Shown: positions 1 through 8,592 of the stretch, piece by piece
How the letters are laid out: every line of letters starts with the position of its first letter
Position numbering within the stretch: the stretch's first letter is position 1
Origin: Cytophagaceae bacterium
GTDB lineage: Bacteria > Bacteroidota > Bacteroidia > Cytophagales > Flexibacteraceae
Assembly (NCBI GenBank): GCA_027487695.1
Contig: JAIYDB010000119.1
Span: forward strand, 1 to 36,448
DNA length: 36,448 bases
Direction of reading: 5' to 3'
The notes under the pieces: generated by a model
Told to the model about the DNA's origin: nothing
Databases searched by the model: none
The model's input: only the letters and a program-made list of their open reading frames with translations
Program-made: the position numbers and the translations under genes

Positions 1-701
1 ACTAAATTTACAGTGTAAAAAGTGTACAATGAATTGCCTAATATGGTGCAAACCGAAAAGGCAAGGCATTCATTAGCTGCGTTTTGTACTTTAAAAATGA
101 GGTATGCTTCAGGATTTTGCTGAATGGCAAAAGTAAAGGCTTCTTCCGATTGGTTTAGCGGTCGGCCTTTGGAGTGCCTATTGTGTTGTACTTGTTCGTA
201 ATACCAATTAAGGTCGGGTTGCTGGTCTATTATTACGGTATAACCTTGCTTTATCATTTGCCTTACCCTTTGGGCAGTCCTAGAGTGCAGTAACTGCGAG
301 TAGGGTAGGGAAGTGATGGGGATATGAAAGTTAGTATCGGTATAGGCAATTTGATAGCCAGCAGTAGGGTAAGCTTGTGCTAATAAACTAGGTGCTGTTA
401 GGTAGCAATCAGGACTTTGGGTGATGCTAATTGGGGAGCAATGTAATTCCCTAGCCTTTGTTTCTATTTGTTCAAATAGCGTTTGAAGGAGGGCGGGACT
501 GTTATCACCAAGCCGTTCAAAGCCACCGAAGGTGGCTTTGAACGGCGAACGAAATACGCCATTTTCAGCGGTAAATCTGATGAAGGCTTTGCCTGTTTTA
601 TCTTTTTCTATAAAATCAAAGACAGGCGGTTGGGGCGGCAAAACTTGCCTTAGGAAATGGGGGGTATTGAAATATATTTTTGGGAAAGGTTTATTGGGCA
701 T
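1..701 (-). CDS. FemAB/GNAT-like acyltransferase-type protein, partial (C-terminus beyond window)
   Basis: I read this frame directly on the minus strand: it opens at an ATG (complement of CAT at 699-701) and runs open for 233 codons to the window edge. The N-terminal half contains SPFKATFGGFE, resembling the SP..APFGG motif of FemAB/GNAT-like proteins in Bacteroidota. The later stretch GRPLNQSEEAF, followed by a predicted beta strand (AYLIFKVQ) and ECLAFSVCT, fits the acetyl-CoA-binding-type half of such folds. The start overlaps the end of the epimerase gene by 11 bases (ATGCCCAATAA), so the two are probably co-transcribed and coupled. The substrate is unknown; related proteins transfer amino acids or acyl groups to envelope precursors, but that is family-level inference. 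A long perfect palindrome lies in the coding sequence (512-546). The reading frame is clear, the family assignment is moderate. Confidence 0.7.
   Translation of the reverse strand, partial: MPNKPFPKIYFNTPHFLRQVLPPQPPVFDFIEKDKTGKAFIRFTAENGVFRSPFKATFGGFERLGDNSPALLQTLFEQIETKARELHCSPISITQSPDCYLTAPSLLAQAYPTAGYQIAYTDTNFHIPITSLPYSQLLHSRTAQRVRQMIKQGYTVIIDQQPDLNWYYEQVQHNRHSKGRPLNQSEEAFTFAIQQNPEAYLIFKVQNAANECLAFSVCTILGNSLYTFYTVNL
512..546. repeat. Perfect 16-bp inverted repeat, 3-nt loop, inside a coding sequence
   Basis: The arms at 512-527 (GCCGTTCAAAGCCACC) and 531-546 are exact reverse complements separated by GAA. The palindrome lies in the FemAB-like frame and encodes part of its conserved SPFKATFGGFERL segment without breaking it. 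There is no T-run after the stem on either strand, so it is not a standard terminator. It may be chance under coding constraint, a small palindromic repeat tolerated in frame, or an mRNA hairpin. Confidence 0.85.
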
Positions 702-1101
702 TAGGGTCGTCTTCGCAAAGTTCAACTAGAACGCCACCCGTACTTTTTGGATGCAAGAAGGCAACTCGCTTGCCATCGGCACCTGGTCGGGGAGCCTTAT
801 CAATCAGTTGGAAACCTTCTCCAGCAAGTCGGTCAAGTTCGGCTTGTACATTGCTAGTACCAAACGCAATATGATGAATACCAGGACCTTTATTATCTAA
901 ATACTTTCTGATTGGGCTTTCAGGTGAAGTGGCAATAAGTAATTCGATTTTACTTTCCCCTATTTGGTAGAAGCTGGTAAGTACCCCATCTTTTTCCACA
1001 ATTTCTTGCTTGTAAGGACTTTTGCCAAGTAAGGCAGTGAATAGCTTTTCTGCTTCTTCCACAGAATTAACGGCTATCCCAATATGTTCAATTTTTTCCA
1101 C
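691..1101 (-). CDS. mce: Methylmalonyl-CoA epimerase
   Basis: This 136-residue protein of the vicinal-oxygen-chelate (glyoxalase) fold would interconvert (S)- and (R)-methylmalonyl-CoA in the cytosol, linking propionyl-CoA and succinyl-CoA. It shows the paired beta-alpha-beta modules: IEHIGIAV with H6 at the start of the first and GIHHIAFGT (H76/H77) at the start of the second, plus E127 near the C-terminus in GGVLVELCEDD; these match the metal ligands of the family. The length is typical. The start is GTG (complement of CAC at 1099-1101); no ATG gives a better N-terminus. The downstream FemAB-like gene overlaps its end by 11 bases. No mutase genes are in the window, so the pathway partner must be elsewhere. 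Confidence 0.93.
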   Translation of the reverse strand: MEKIEHIGIAVNSVEEAEKLFTALLGKSPYKQEIVEKDGVLTSFYQIGESKIELLIATSPESPIRKYLDNKGPGIHHIAFGTSNVQAELDRLAGEGFQLIDKAPRPGADGKRVAFLHPKSTGGVLVELCEDDPNAQ

Positions 1102-1122
1102 GGTGCAGTATTCAATACAAGG

Positions 1123-1157
1123 TTTGATAGAAGGTTTTGCAAAGGTGTGTATCTTCG
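1123..1157 (+). promoter_or_regulatory. Candidate promoter of the M16 peptidase-ispF pair
   Basis: TTTG at 1123-1126 and TATCTTCG at 1150-1157 resemble the Bacteroidota -33 and -7 boxes, but the 23-base spacer is long and the -7 box carries TTCG instead of TTTG. The position, about 20 bases upstream of the ATG at 1181, is right for a short leader. Confidence 0.3.
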
Positions 1158-1170
1158 TGCTTTAGCGCAA
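1140..1170 (-). promoter_or_regulatory. Candidate promoter of the epimerase gene
   Basis: On the minus strand TTG (1168-1170) is followed after 20 bases by CACCTTTG (1140-1147), one base off the Bacteroidota -7 consensus TAnnTTTG. This would start transcription about 34 bases upstream of the GTG start. It overlaps the divergent candidate promoter of the M16 peptidase. Confidence 0.4.
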
Positions 1171-1180
1171 TACAATTCTA

Positions 1181-2425
1181 ATGATTCAATTTAAAGAATT
1201 TACGCTTAGCAATGGGCTTCGTGTAATTGTTCATACCGATAAAACTACTCCTCTGGCTGTTTTGAACGTAATTTACGACGTTGGTAGCCGTGATGAACAC
1301 CCCGATAAAACAGGATTTGCGCACTTATTTGAGCACTTAATGTTTGGTGGCAGCGAAAATATACCAGACTACGATGGTGCTTTACAGGCCGTAGGTGGCG
1401 AAAACAATGCCTTTACGTCGCCAGATGTTACCAATTATTATATAAGTCTGCCTGCTGTAAATATTGAAACTGCTTTTTGGTTAGAGAGCGACCGTATGTT
1501 GGCGTTATCGTTCGATCCTGAGGTATTGGAGGTACAGCAAAAGGTAGTGATAGAAGAGTTTAACCAACGTTATCTAAATCAGCCTTATGGCGATGCTATG
1601 CTGCATTTGCGTCCCCTTACCTATAAGCAACATAGTTACCAATGGGCAACCATAGGCAAGGAAGTAAGCCATATAGAAAACGCTACGATGGACGATGTAA
1701 AATCGTTCTTCTTTAGCCATTATGCGCCGAACAATGCAGTTTTGGTTTTGGCTGGAAATATAGAATTAGAAACAGCTAGAGAACTTTCAGAAAAGTATTT
1801 TGGTTCTATCCCGAAGCGAGATGTTCAAGTTAGAAACCTTGCTGTGGAGCCTGAAAACACCGAGGCCCGCAGGGCTGAGGTGGAAATGCCTGTTCCTTTA
1901 GATGCTATCTATCGTTCTTATTTAACGGTGGATAGGTTGCATCCTGATTTCTTTGCGGTAGAAATGTTGGCGGAAATCTTGGGTCAGGGTGAAAGCAGCA
2001 GACTATTCCAGACTTTGGTGAAGGAGAAAAAGCTATTCAATAACCTAAGTGCCTACCATATGACCAGTACCGATAAAGGCATGATTGTGGTAAATGGTAA
2101 GCTAAATGCAGGCGTTTCTTTAGAAGAGGTAGAAGCAGCCCTAGATGCTGAAATAGCAAAGTTGGCAACATCGGGTATTACCGAAGAGGAACTCCAAAAA
2201 ACAAAGAACCGACAAGAAGCGGTGGTAGAGTTTACCAATGTTGAAATTTTAAATAGGGCTATTAATCTCGCTATGTGCGCTTTATTAGGCGATGCTAACC
2301 TGGTAAATACCGATCCTCAAAAAATAGCTGCCGCCACCCAAAAGCAAATGAACGAGGTTGCAGCACGTATATTTGCACCTGAAAAAGCGAACACCTTACT
2401 CTACAAATCTATTAAAGAAGCATAA
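1181..2425 (+). CDS. M16 family zinc metallopeptidase (pitrilysin-like)
   Basis: This 414-residue protein has the inverted zinc motif of M16 peptidases, H48-L-F-E51-H52, in the typical setting TGFAHLFEHLMFGG, with a candidate third ligand about 75 residues on in VIEEFNQRY (E125/E126). The C-terminal half shows the usual second M16 domain, including a GQGESSRLFQ segment resembling the GxGxSSRL motif. Single-module enzymes of this size usually dimerise or pair with a second, inactive M16 protein; here no second M16 gene is adjacent. No signal peptide is visible, so the protein is predicted cytosolic, although related Bacteroidota proteins are sometimes exported. The substrate is unknown; the family cleaves small peptides and unfolded proteins. 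Only two bases separate it from ispF. Confidence 0.92.
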   Translation: MIQFKEFTLSNGLRVIVHTDKTTPLAVLNVIYDVGSRDEHPDKTGFAHLFEHLMFGGSENIPDYDGALQAVGGENNAFTSPDVTNYYISLPAVNIETAFWLESDRMLALSFDPEVLEVQQKVVIEEFNQRYLNQPYGDAMLHLRPLTYKQHSYQWATIGKEVSHIENATMDDVKSFFFSHYAPNNAVLVLAGNIELETARELSEKYFGSIPKRDVQVRNLAVEPENTEARRAEVEMPVPLDAIYRSYLTVDRLHPDFFAVEMLAEILGQGESSRLFQTLVKEKKLFNNLSAYHMTSTDKGMIVVNGKLNAGVSLEEVEAALDAEIAKLATSGITEEELQKTKNRQEAVVEFTNVEILNRAINLAMCALLGDANLVNTDPQKIAAATQKQMNEVAARIFAPEKANTLLYKSIKEA

Positions 2426-2427
2426 AA

Positions 2428-2913
2428 ATGGCAGCACCTTTTAAAATTGGTATTGGGTATGATGTTCACCAATTGGTGGAAGGCAGGGCTCTTTGGTTAG
2501 GTGGGATTCATATTCCCCATACCCACGGTGCTGAAGGACATTCTGATGCCGATGTGATTATCCACGCAATTTGTGATGCACTTTTGGGTGCTTTGGGTTT
2601 ACGTGATATTGGTTTCCATTTCAGCAATACCGACCCTAAGTACAAGGATATTGATAGCAAAAAACTATTGGCAGAAGTAGTGCTTATGGTTAACGAACGT
2701 GGCTATGCCATTGGCAATGTAGATTGTGCATTGGTATTGCAACGCCCAAAAATTGCTCCTCACATTACTAAAATGCAAGAGGCTTTGGCACCTATTATGG
2801 GTATCGATTTGGACTGCGTTAGCATTAAAGCAACTACTGCCGAAAAACTCGGCTTTGTAGGACGCGAAGAAGGCCTGGAAGCCCAGGCCGTCGCATTGCT
2901 TTACAAGAAATAA
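2428..2913 (+). CDS. ispF: 2-C-methyl-D-erythritol 2,4-cyclodiphosphate synthase
   Basis: IspF converts CDP-methylerythritol 2-phosphate to the cyclic diphosphate with release of CMP, in the non-mevalonate isoprenoid pathway. The 161-residue protein starts with GIGYDVHQL, giving zinc ligands D12 and H14, and the third ligand H46 lies in HSDADVIIHAICDALLGA; GLRDIGFHF and the C-terminal TTAEKLGFVGR are also family signatures. The length is standard. The ATG lies two bases after the stop of the M16 peptidase, so both are probably on one mRNA. It converges with hslU with only 11 bases between, and no obvious terminator is present there. Confidence 0.97.
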   Translation: MAAPFKIGIGYDVHQLVEGRALWLGGIHIPHTHGAEGHSDADVIIHAICDALLGALGLRDIGFHFSNTDPKYKDIDSKKLLAEVVLMVNERGYAIGNVDCALVLQRPKIAPHITKMQEALAPIMGIDLDCVSIKATTAEKLGFVGREEGLEAQAVALLYKK

Positions 2914-2924
2914 TTACTTAATTT

Positions 2925-4274
2925 TTACAGGATATACTGACTAAGGTCTCTGTTTTTAACAAGAGGCCTTAGTTTGTCTTCTACCATTTGTGCGCTGATA
3001 GCTATTTGGGCATTAGCACCAATCACATCCGGCACATCGAACAAGATATCGTTCAATAGTGTGCTCATAACGGTTTGTAACCTACGTGCACCAATATTTT
3101 CGATTTCTTGGTTAAGGGTAAAGGCAATCTCTGCTATTTTTTGAAGTGCCTCATCTTGGAACGATAGCACAATTTCTTCTGACTCTAAAAGGGCAGCATA
3201 CTGCTTAGTAAGTGCATTTTTAGGCGTTTTCAGAATTTGATAAAAGTCTGCTTCAGTAAGGTTTTCAAGTTCTACTCTAATTGGGAACCTACCTTGCAAT
3301 TCAGGGATAAGGTCGCTTGGTTTAGCCACATGGAAAGCACCAGCGGCAATGAACAAAATATGGTCCGTATTTACGATACCGTGCTTGGTATTCACAGCAC
3401 TACCTTCTACAATTGGTAGTAGGTCACGTTGTACACCTTGTCTGCTTACTTCACCAGCATTATTATTTGAACTGGCAATCTTATCAATTTCATCAATGAA
3501 AATGATACCTGTATTTTCTGCTCTTGAAATGGCTTCGTCTTTCACTTCGTCCATATCAATAAGCTTGCTGCTTTCTTCTTCTAAAATAACTTTACGAGCA
3601 TCGGCAATGGTCATCTTGCGTTTTTTGTTGCGTTTTGGCATCATTCCGCCCAGCATTTCTTGCAAGTTCATCATCGTGTTATCGTCCATACCCATTGGAC
3701 CCATCACACCAATATTAGGGCCACCGCTGCTAGTAGCAACGTCTAGGTCAATCTTCCTATCATCTAGTTCGCCACTGCGCAGTTTCTCAAGGAAAATTTT
3801 GCGGGTATTTTCGTTTTGTTCTGTTTCGCTGCTATCGCCAATCTTTACAGGCGGGATCAAAATATCTAATAGCTGCTCTTCGGTATGTTCTAGTGCCTTT
3901 TGGCGAACAGTTTCTTTCTTTTCGTTTTTAACCAGTTTCACGGCTTGTTCTACCAAGTCGCGCACCATACTTTCTACATCTCTACCTACATAACCTACCT
4001 CGGTGTATTTGCTTGCCTCTACTTTTATGAAAGGAGCATTAGAGATACTTGCTAACCGACGGGCTATTTCAGTTTTACCTACACCAGTTGCACCTATCAT
4101 TAAGATGTTATTGGGTACAATCTCTTTCCTTAGTTCAGGGGTGGCTTGCATTCTGCGCCAACGGTTACGCAAAGCAATGGCTACATTGCGTTTTGCTTCA
4201 GATTGCCCAATGATAAACTTATCAAGTTCGGCTACTATTTGGCGAGGGGTAAGAAAGGTTTCGTTTTGCTGCAT
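2925..4274 (-). CDS. hslU: HslU (ClpY), ATPase subunit of the HslUV protease
   Basis: HslU is the AAA+ unfoldase that feeds proteins into the HslV peptidase. The 449-residue sequence has the N-terminal [16 protein letters not shown], a Walker A motif GATGVGKT at 61-68, the pore loop GYVG at 94-97, a variable I-domain at about 110-240, Walker B FIDEID at about 259-264, and GARRLQTVM in the C-terminal domain. It ends in LSQYIL, matching the C-terminal tail that docks into and activates HslV, so it is built to work with HslV although no hslV gene is in the window. Its ATG overlaps the porQ stop codon (TAATG), indicating translational coupling. The I-domain holds a Gly/Met-rich stretch at about 185-215. 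Confidence 0.97.
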   Translation of the reverse strand: MQQNETFLTPRQIVAELDKFIIGQSEAKRNVAIALRNRWRRMQATPELRKEIVPNNILMIGATGVGKTEIARRLASISNAPFIKVEASKYTEVGYVGRDVESMVRDLVEQAVKLVKNEKKETVRQKALEHTEEQLLDILIPPVKIGDSSETEQNENTRKIFLEKLRSGELDDRKIDLDVATSSGGPNIGVMGPMGMDDNTMMNLQEMLGGMMPKRNKKRKMTIADARKVILEEESSKLIDMDEVKDEAISRAENTGIIFIDEIDKIASSNNNAGEVSRQGVQRDLLPIVEGSAVNTKHGIVNTDHILFIAAGAFHVAKPSDLIPELQGRFPIRVELENLTEADFYQILKTPKNALTKQYAALLESEEIVLSFQDEALQKIAEIAFTLNQEIENIGARRLQTVMSTLLNDILFDVPDVIGANAQIAISAQMVEDKLRPLVKNRDLSQYIL

Positions 4275-5356
4275 TATGAATTAATAGTCTGCTTTGGCGT
4301 AGTAACAGTTTTCTTAAAGAACCTGTTTAAAGCCATATTCACCCCAACAAAGTTGGTGCCGCCTGCTACACTATAAATTGCTCTGCTATAAGCTATTTCT
4401 AAACCTTTAATTTTAACCATAAAACCATAGCTCCAACCTGCTCTGCGAGCACGGTCCTCTAGTTTTAATTCTCTGTTAATAAGGTGATTATAGCCAACTC
4501 TTACATTAAAAGCTTTGCCTAACAAAAATTCTCCACCTATGACAAAATGACGTGCAAAATTATCGAAGAAGGTTTTTTGTTCTTTTACTTCGTTGCCAGA
4601 GGCATCTAGTTCCCCAATTTTATTAGGGTCTAGGTAGGTGATATCGAACCGCTGCCAATTGTGTGAGGTTAAAGAAAACCTTAATGGCATGTGCTCTAAC
4701 TTATAAGTCATCCCGAAACCAAGGTTAAAGGGCAAACGTAAAGTACTGTTGCTGGTATAATTAGAAAGAGCAAAGCCAGTATTGCGAGCTGTTATGCCAA
4801 TTGTAAAATCTCTTTTTGGGTGAATGAACAAGGCTCCTAAATCGAAAGCAATGGCATTGGCACTGTATTGTTCAATATTAGAACCTAAAAAATGTAGGTT
4901 AGCCCCTAATCTAAATGGACCTGTTTGATAAGCGGTTCCTGCTGTAATGGCGTAATCTGATGGGGCAAAGGTACCTGTTGGGTTTCCGCCATCGTCATAA
5001 GCATCCATAGTGCCGTAGGCTACACGTCTGACAGCAAAACCTATAGGCAATTTTTTGTAGGTAGAATTGAAAGAGGCATTCAAATAATTAACCTGCGATG
5101 GCATAGCCCCATACTGAAAGCCAAAGTAATTCTTTGAAGTATCTGAAAGCAGGGCTGGGTTACTTAAAAATAAAGAAGGGTCTTGCGCCCTAATGGTATA
5201 ATGCTGGCCACCAATACCAGCTATTCTTGCATTTGAAGGCAGTTCTAACATCGCAAATGCACTACCTCCACCTAATTGGGCATAGCCTATTGAGGAGTTT
5301 AGGACTAAGAATAGGACAATTATCCAACTGCTATTTTTTTCCTTGCGGTGCTGCAT
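4274..5356 (-). CDS. porQ: Type IX secretion system protein PorQ
   Basis: PorQ is an outer-membrane beta-barrel-type component of the T9SS, linked in Porphyromonas to the cargo-attachment (sortase) part of the machine. The protein begins with a signal peptide (hydrophobic [19 protein letters not shown]) followed by [21 protein letters not shown] and [10 protein letters not shown], which match the family's N-terminal signature; the rest is rich in alternating beta-strand patterns. I chose the ATG at 5356 (360 residues) because it gives a normal signal peptide; the frame also runs up to 5383. Either start overlaps the end of the upstream lipoprotein gene. It is fused to hslU by TAATG. The T9SS cargo protein at 30844 is a possible client of this system. 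Confidence 0.85.
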   Translation of the reverse strand: MQHRKEKNSSWIIVLFLVLNSSIGYAQLGGGSAFAMLELPSNARIAGIGGQHYTIRAQDPSLFLSNPALLSDTSKNYFGFQYGAMPSQVNYLNASFNSTYKKLPIGFAVRRVAYGTMDAYDDGGNPTGTFAPSDYAITAGTAYQTGPFRLGANLHFLGSNIEQYSANAIAFDLGALFIHPKRDFTIGITARNTGFALSNYTSNSTLRLPFNLGFGMTYKLEHMPLRFSLTSHNWQRFDITYLDPNKIGELDASGNEVKEQKTFFDNFARHFVIGGEFLLGKAFNVRVGYNHLINRELKLEDRARRAGWSYGFMVKIKGLEIAYSRAIYSVAGGTNFVGVNMALNRFFKKTVTTPKQTINS

Positions 5357-5909
5357 CTTTATTGTTGAAAAGGGCAATTTCAAGTTCTAACTGTTCATTG
5401 AAGTATTTATTGTTGTTATAGGCTGCAGTATTGCTCTGCGTGAAAGACAACGTGTACTTCTTTTTGAGGGCTATGCAAGAATCAGCCAAAAGTTTGCCCT
5501 GCATTTGCAAGGCTTCAAAGTCTGGAGTTTGATTTTTGTTAGCTGTTAAAGCTTTGTCGAACGCTAAGTCTTGTTGTTCTACCACTTGCACCATGGTTTT
5601 GATAGACTCAAACATAATGGTCTGAAGTTGTAGTTCGCTTTTTTGCTTATTGCTAACTGACTTAAAATCAGCTACTGTGGTGCTATCAAAATAGCGGTAG
5701 TAAATAGTAGCTTCTGCCATTTCTTTCACCGTTCTATCCGTAAAATTTACAGTAGAGCCTGCTAGCTTGTAAGCTGCAAATATGGAGTCTTTGGCAGGAT
5801 TCCAAGTTTGGTTTACAAAGGACTCCAATTTCTCTTGCGGACTTTTACAAGCAGTAAAAGCACCCACAAGCATTATTGAAAGTAGCCCAAGTTTCCACAA
5901 TTTTTTCAC
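5331..5909 (-). CDS. Lipoprotein of unknown function
   Basis: The 192-residue protein starts with a lipoprotein signal, MKKLWKLGLLSIMLVGAF, followed by the lipobox TAC with the lipidated cysteine at residue 21. The mature part is mostly predicted helix, rich in Gln, Lys and Glu, and resembles small helical periplasmic or outer-membrane-anchored proteins; I do not recognise the family. It sits 56 bases after topA and its end overlaps the start of porQ, so it may be co-expressed with porQ, and a role near the T9SS or envelope is possible but unproven. Confidence 0.8.
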   Translation of the reverse strand: MKKLWKLGLLSIMLVGAFTACKSPQEKLESFVNQTWNPAKDSIFAAYKLAGSTVNFTDRTVKEMAEATIYYRYFDSTTVADFKSVSNKQKSELQLQTIMFESIKTMVQVVEQQDLAFDKALTANKNQTPDFEALQMQGKLLADSCIALKKKYTLSFTQSNTAAYNNNKYFNEQLELEIALFNNKDAAPQGKK

Positions 5910-5965
5910 AATGGTATAAAGCTAAAGCGTAAAGATTATTGCTGTAAGTGAAATGTATTTCACTA

Positions 5966-8437
5966 TTATTTTGCCTTGGCAGTGGTTTTTGCGGCTGCTT
6001 TTGGCTTTGCAGTAGTGGCTTTTGCTTTAGGTGCAGCCTTGGCTGTTGCAGTTTTAGTACTTGCAGCTTTGGTTTTAGCAGCAGGCTTAGCCGCTGGTTT
6101 TGCAGCAGTTTTGCCTTTTGTTTTGCCAGGGAAATTGCGCGTTGGCTTATCGGCAGCTTCTAAAGCAAGTTCAGTACAACGTTGTAGGGTAAGGCTGGTA
6201 GGCTCGGTATCTTTAGGGATTTTTACGTTTTGCCCTTTGAATGAGATATATGGTCCCCAACGTCCATTCAAAATTTGAACTTCAGTATCTTCTTCAAAAA
6301 TCTTAATTACCTTTTCAGCCTCGGCTTTGCGCTTTGCTAGGATAACATCTATGGCTTCCTGAGGGGTAATGCTTAGCGGGTCTCCACCTTTAGGAATAGA
6401 AATGAACTTATCTGAGTGCTTGATATAAGGACCAAACCTACCCACGTTAGCTACCATTTTCTTGCCTTCAAATTCGCCTAAGTCTCTAGGGAGTTTGAAA
6501 AGCTCTAGTACATCGTCTAGAGTAATAGTTTCAAGACGTTGGTCTTTGCGTAGGTTAGCGTATTGAGGGGTTTCACCTTCTTCAATTTCACCAATTTGAG
6601 CCAATGGACCGTATTTTCCTAAACGCACATAGATAGGCGAACCCGTTTCTGGGTGATTACCAACTAATCGTTTGGTTTGAACATCTTCTCTAGCAAGTCC
6701 ATCGGTAAGCTCAACCGTTTCGTGGAACTTCTTATAGAAGGTATCTATCATTACGTTCCATTCCACTTTGCCGTCGGCAATTAAATCGAACTCCTCTTCT
6801 ACGTTTGCCGTGAAGTGGAAATCAACCACGTTAGGGAAGTGCTTAACCAAGAAATCATTCACAATTACCCCCATATCGGTAGGGAATAACTTGTTCTTTT
6901 CGCTACCCGTATTTTCTGAAAGTTGGTGGGTGGTGATGTTGCCATTAGAAAGCACCATCTCAGTATAAGGACGTGGTTTGCCCTCACGAGAGTCTTTCAT
7001 GATATACTCTCTGCTAATGATTGTTGAAATAGTCGGTGCATAAGTAGAAGGCCTACCAATGCCCATTTCTTCCAACTTCTTAACTAGCGCGGCTTCATTG
7101 TACCTTGGGGCTGCCTTGGTAAAGCGTTGAGTAGCTTTTATATTTTCGTTTTTAACGGTTTCGCCTACTGCCATTTCTGGAAGCATGCCTTCTTGTTCGG
7201 CACCTTCTTCCTCATCAGTATCGTTGTGTTCGATATATACTTTTAGGAAACCATCAAACTTAATTACCTCACCTCTGGCGTGGAAATCTTCTTTGCGAGT
7301 AGAAGGTTGAATGATAGCGTGAGTACGTTCCAGTTCCGCATCGGCCATTTGAGAGGCTATTGCACGCTTCCAGATAAGCTCATAGAGGCGTTGGTCGTTA
7401 CGTTCGGCACCAGCCTTCATTACACCAAAGTCGGTAGGACGTATGGCTTCGTGAGCCTCTTGTGCGCTTTCGTTTTTGGTTTTAAACCTGCGGGTTTTAG
7501 AATACTTAGCTCCGTAAGCAGCAGTAATCGCATTAGAGGCAGCCTCTAATGCCATTTCCGAAAGGTTTAAGGAATCGGTACGCATATAAGTAATATGCCC
7601 AGCTTCGTACAAGCGTTGGGCAACACTCATGGTTTGCGATACAGAAAATCCTAATTTATGGCTAGCCTCTTGTTGGAGGGTAGATGTTGTAAATGGGGCA
7701 GCAGGACTACGCTTAGCTGGCTTAGTTTCTAGTGAAGAAACACTGAAACTTGCACTCAAGCAATCTTGTAAGAACTGTTGGGCTTCTGGCTGCTCGTTAA
7801 ACTTGTGGTTTACTTCAGCTGTGAAGGGCTTGCCTTTTGCAGTAAAGAACTTACCAGTAACACGGAAACTTGATGTGCTATTGAAGCCATCTATTTCACG
7901 TTCACGGTCCACAATTAAACGAACTGCTACTGATTGTACCCTACCAGCACTTAAACCACGCTTAATCTTTTTCCAAAGTACTGGCGATAGTTCAAACCCT
8001 ACAAGGCGGTCTAGTACTCTACGGGCTTGTTGGGCATTTACTAAATCGTAATTGATACCTCTAGGGTTCTCAATTGCCTTTAGAATTGCAGGTTTCGTAA
8101 TCTCACGGAAAACGATACGCTTGGTTTGGATATCTGTTAGCTGTAAAGCTTCTTTCAAGTGCCAAGAAATGGCTTCTCCTTCGCGGTCATCGTCAGTTGC
8201 GAGCCATACCATATCACTTTGCTTGGCAAGCTTACGCAATTCTTTAACGAGGTCTATTTTATCGGCACTTATCTCGTAGTGAGGTTCAAAGCCGTGCAGA
8301 ATATCTATGGAATGATTATCCTTAGGTAAATCACGTACGTGCCCGTAGCTGCTTTTCACTGTAAACTCCGAACCGAGGTAGTTTTCAATGGTTTTTGCTT
8401 TTGCTGGGGACTCTACTATGACCAGATTTTTAGACAT
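5966..8437 (-). CDS. topA: DNA topoisomerase I (type IA)
   Basis: TopA relaxes negative supercoils by a transient 5'-phosphotyrosine link. The 823-residue protein opens with VIVESPAKAKTIENYLG (Toprim, E9), carries the acidic TDDDREGEAI at 81-90, and has the active-site tyrosine Y284 in GHITYMRTDS. After the core come three related C-terminal repeats (YVRLGKYGPLAQIG, GRFGPYIKHSDKFISI, GRWGPYISFKGQNVKI) of the Bacteroidota-style C-terminal domain instead of the E. coli Cys4 zinc fingers. The last ~53 residues (about 771-823) are almost only Ala, Lys, Pro and Thr, a basic disordered tail that probably binds nucleic acid. Upstream is rpoD with a terminator between, so topA likely has its own promoter in 8438-8540. 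Confidence 0.97.
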   Translation of the reverse strand: MSKNLVIVESPAKAKTIENYLGSEFTVKSSYGHVRDLPKDNHSIDILHGFEPHYEISADKIDLVKELRKLAKQSDMVWLATDDDREGEAISWHLKEALQLTDIQTKRIVFREITKPAILKAIENPRGINYDLVNAQQARRVLDRLVGFELSPVLWKKIKRGLSAGRVQSVAVRLIVDREREIDGFNSTSSFRVTGKFFTAKGKPFTAEVNHKFNEQPEAQQFLQDCLSASFSVSSLETKPAKRSPAAPFTTSTLQQEASHKLGFSVSQTMSVAQRLYEAGHITYMRTDSLNLSEMALEAASNAITAAYGAKYSKTRRFKTKNESAQEAHEAIRPTDFGVMKAGAERNDQRLYELIWKRAIASQMADAELERTHAIIQPSTRKEDFHARGEVIKFDGFLKVYIEHNDTDEEEGAEQEGMLPEMAVGETVKNENIKATQRFTKAAPRYNEAALVKKLEEMGIGRPSTYAPTISTIISREYIMKDSREGKPRPYTEMVLSNGNITTHQLSENTGSEKNKLFPTDMGVIVNDFLVKHFPNVVDFHFTANVEEEFDLIADGKVEWNVMIDTFYKKFHETVELTDGLAREDVQTKRLVGNHPETGSPIYVRLGKYGPLAQIGEIEEGETPQYANLRKDQRLETITLDDVLELFKLPRDLGEFEGKKMVANVGRFGPYIKHSDKFISIPKGGDPLSITPQEAIDVILAKRKAEAEKVIKIFEEDTEVQILNGRWGPYISFKGQNVKIPKDTEPTSLTLQRCTELALEAADKPTRNFPGKTKGKTAAKPAAKPAAKTKAASTKTATAKAAPKAKATTAKPKAAAKTTAKAK

Positions 8438-8540
8438 AAGGGCGAAGGAAATAGAAATGCAATGTTACAAAGCAACACGCTATTTTGGGTATTATTATTA
8501 GTAAACTATGCCAAAGGCGGTGGCAAATAACTAAAAAAGA

Positions 8541-8570
8541 ACAACCCTTGCTTTGTTTTGCAAGGGTTGT
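8541..8570 (-). terminator. Rho-independent terminator of rpoD
   Basis: A perfect 11-bp stem (ACAACCCTTGC at 8541-8551 with 8560-8570) and an 8-base loop lie 23 bases past the rpoD stop. On the minus strand the stem is followed by TCTTTTTTAG, the T-run expected of an intrinsic terminator. Confidence 0.88.
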
Positions 8571-8592
8571 ATGTAAAATAAATATGTAAACC

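Noticed and set aside
512-546. Palindrome as a rho-independent terminator
   Set aside because: It has no T-run on either side and lies within an open, family-like reading frame.
3349-3993. Long plus-strand open frame opposite hslU
   Set aside because: Ser- and Ile-rich translation typical of an antisense shadow; hslU on the other strand is certain.
5976-6278. Ala/Val/Phe-rich plus-strand frame opposite the topA tail
   Set aside because: It is the reverse of the Ala/Lys repeat codons and not a membrane protein gene.
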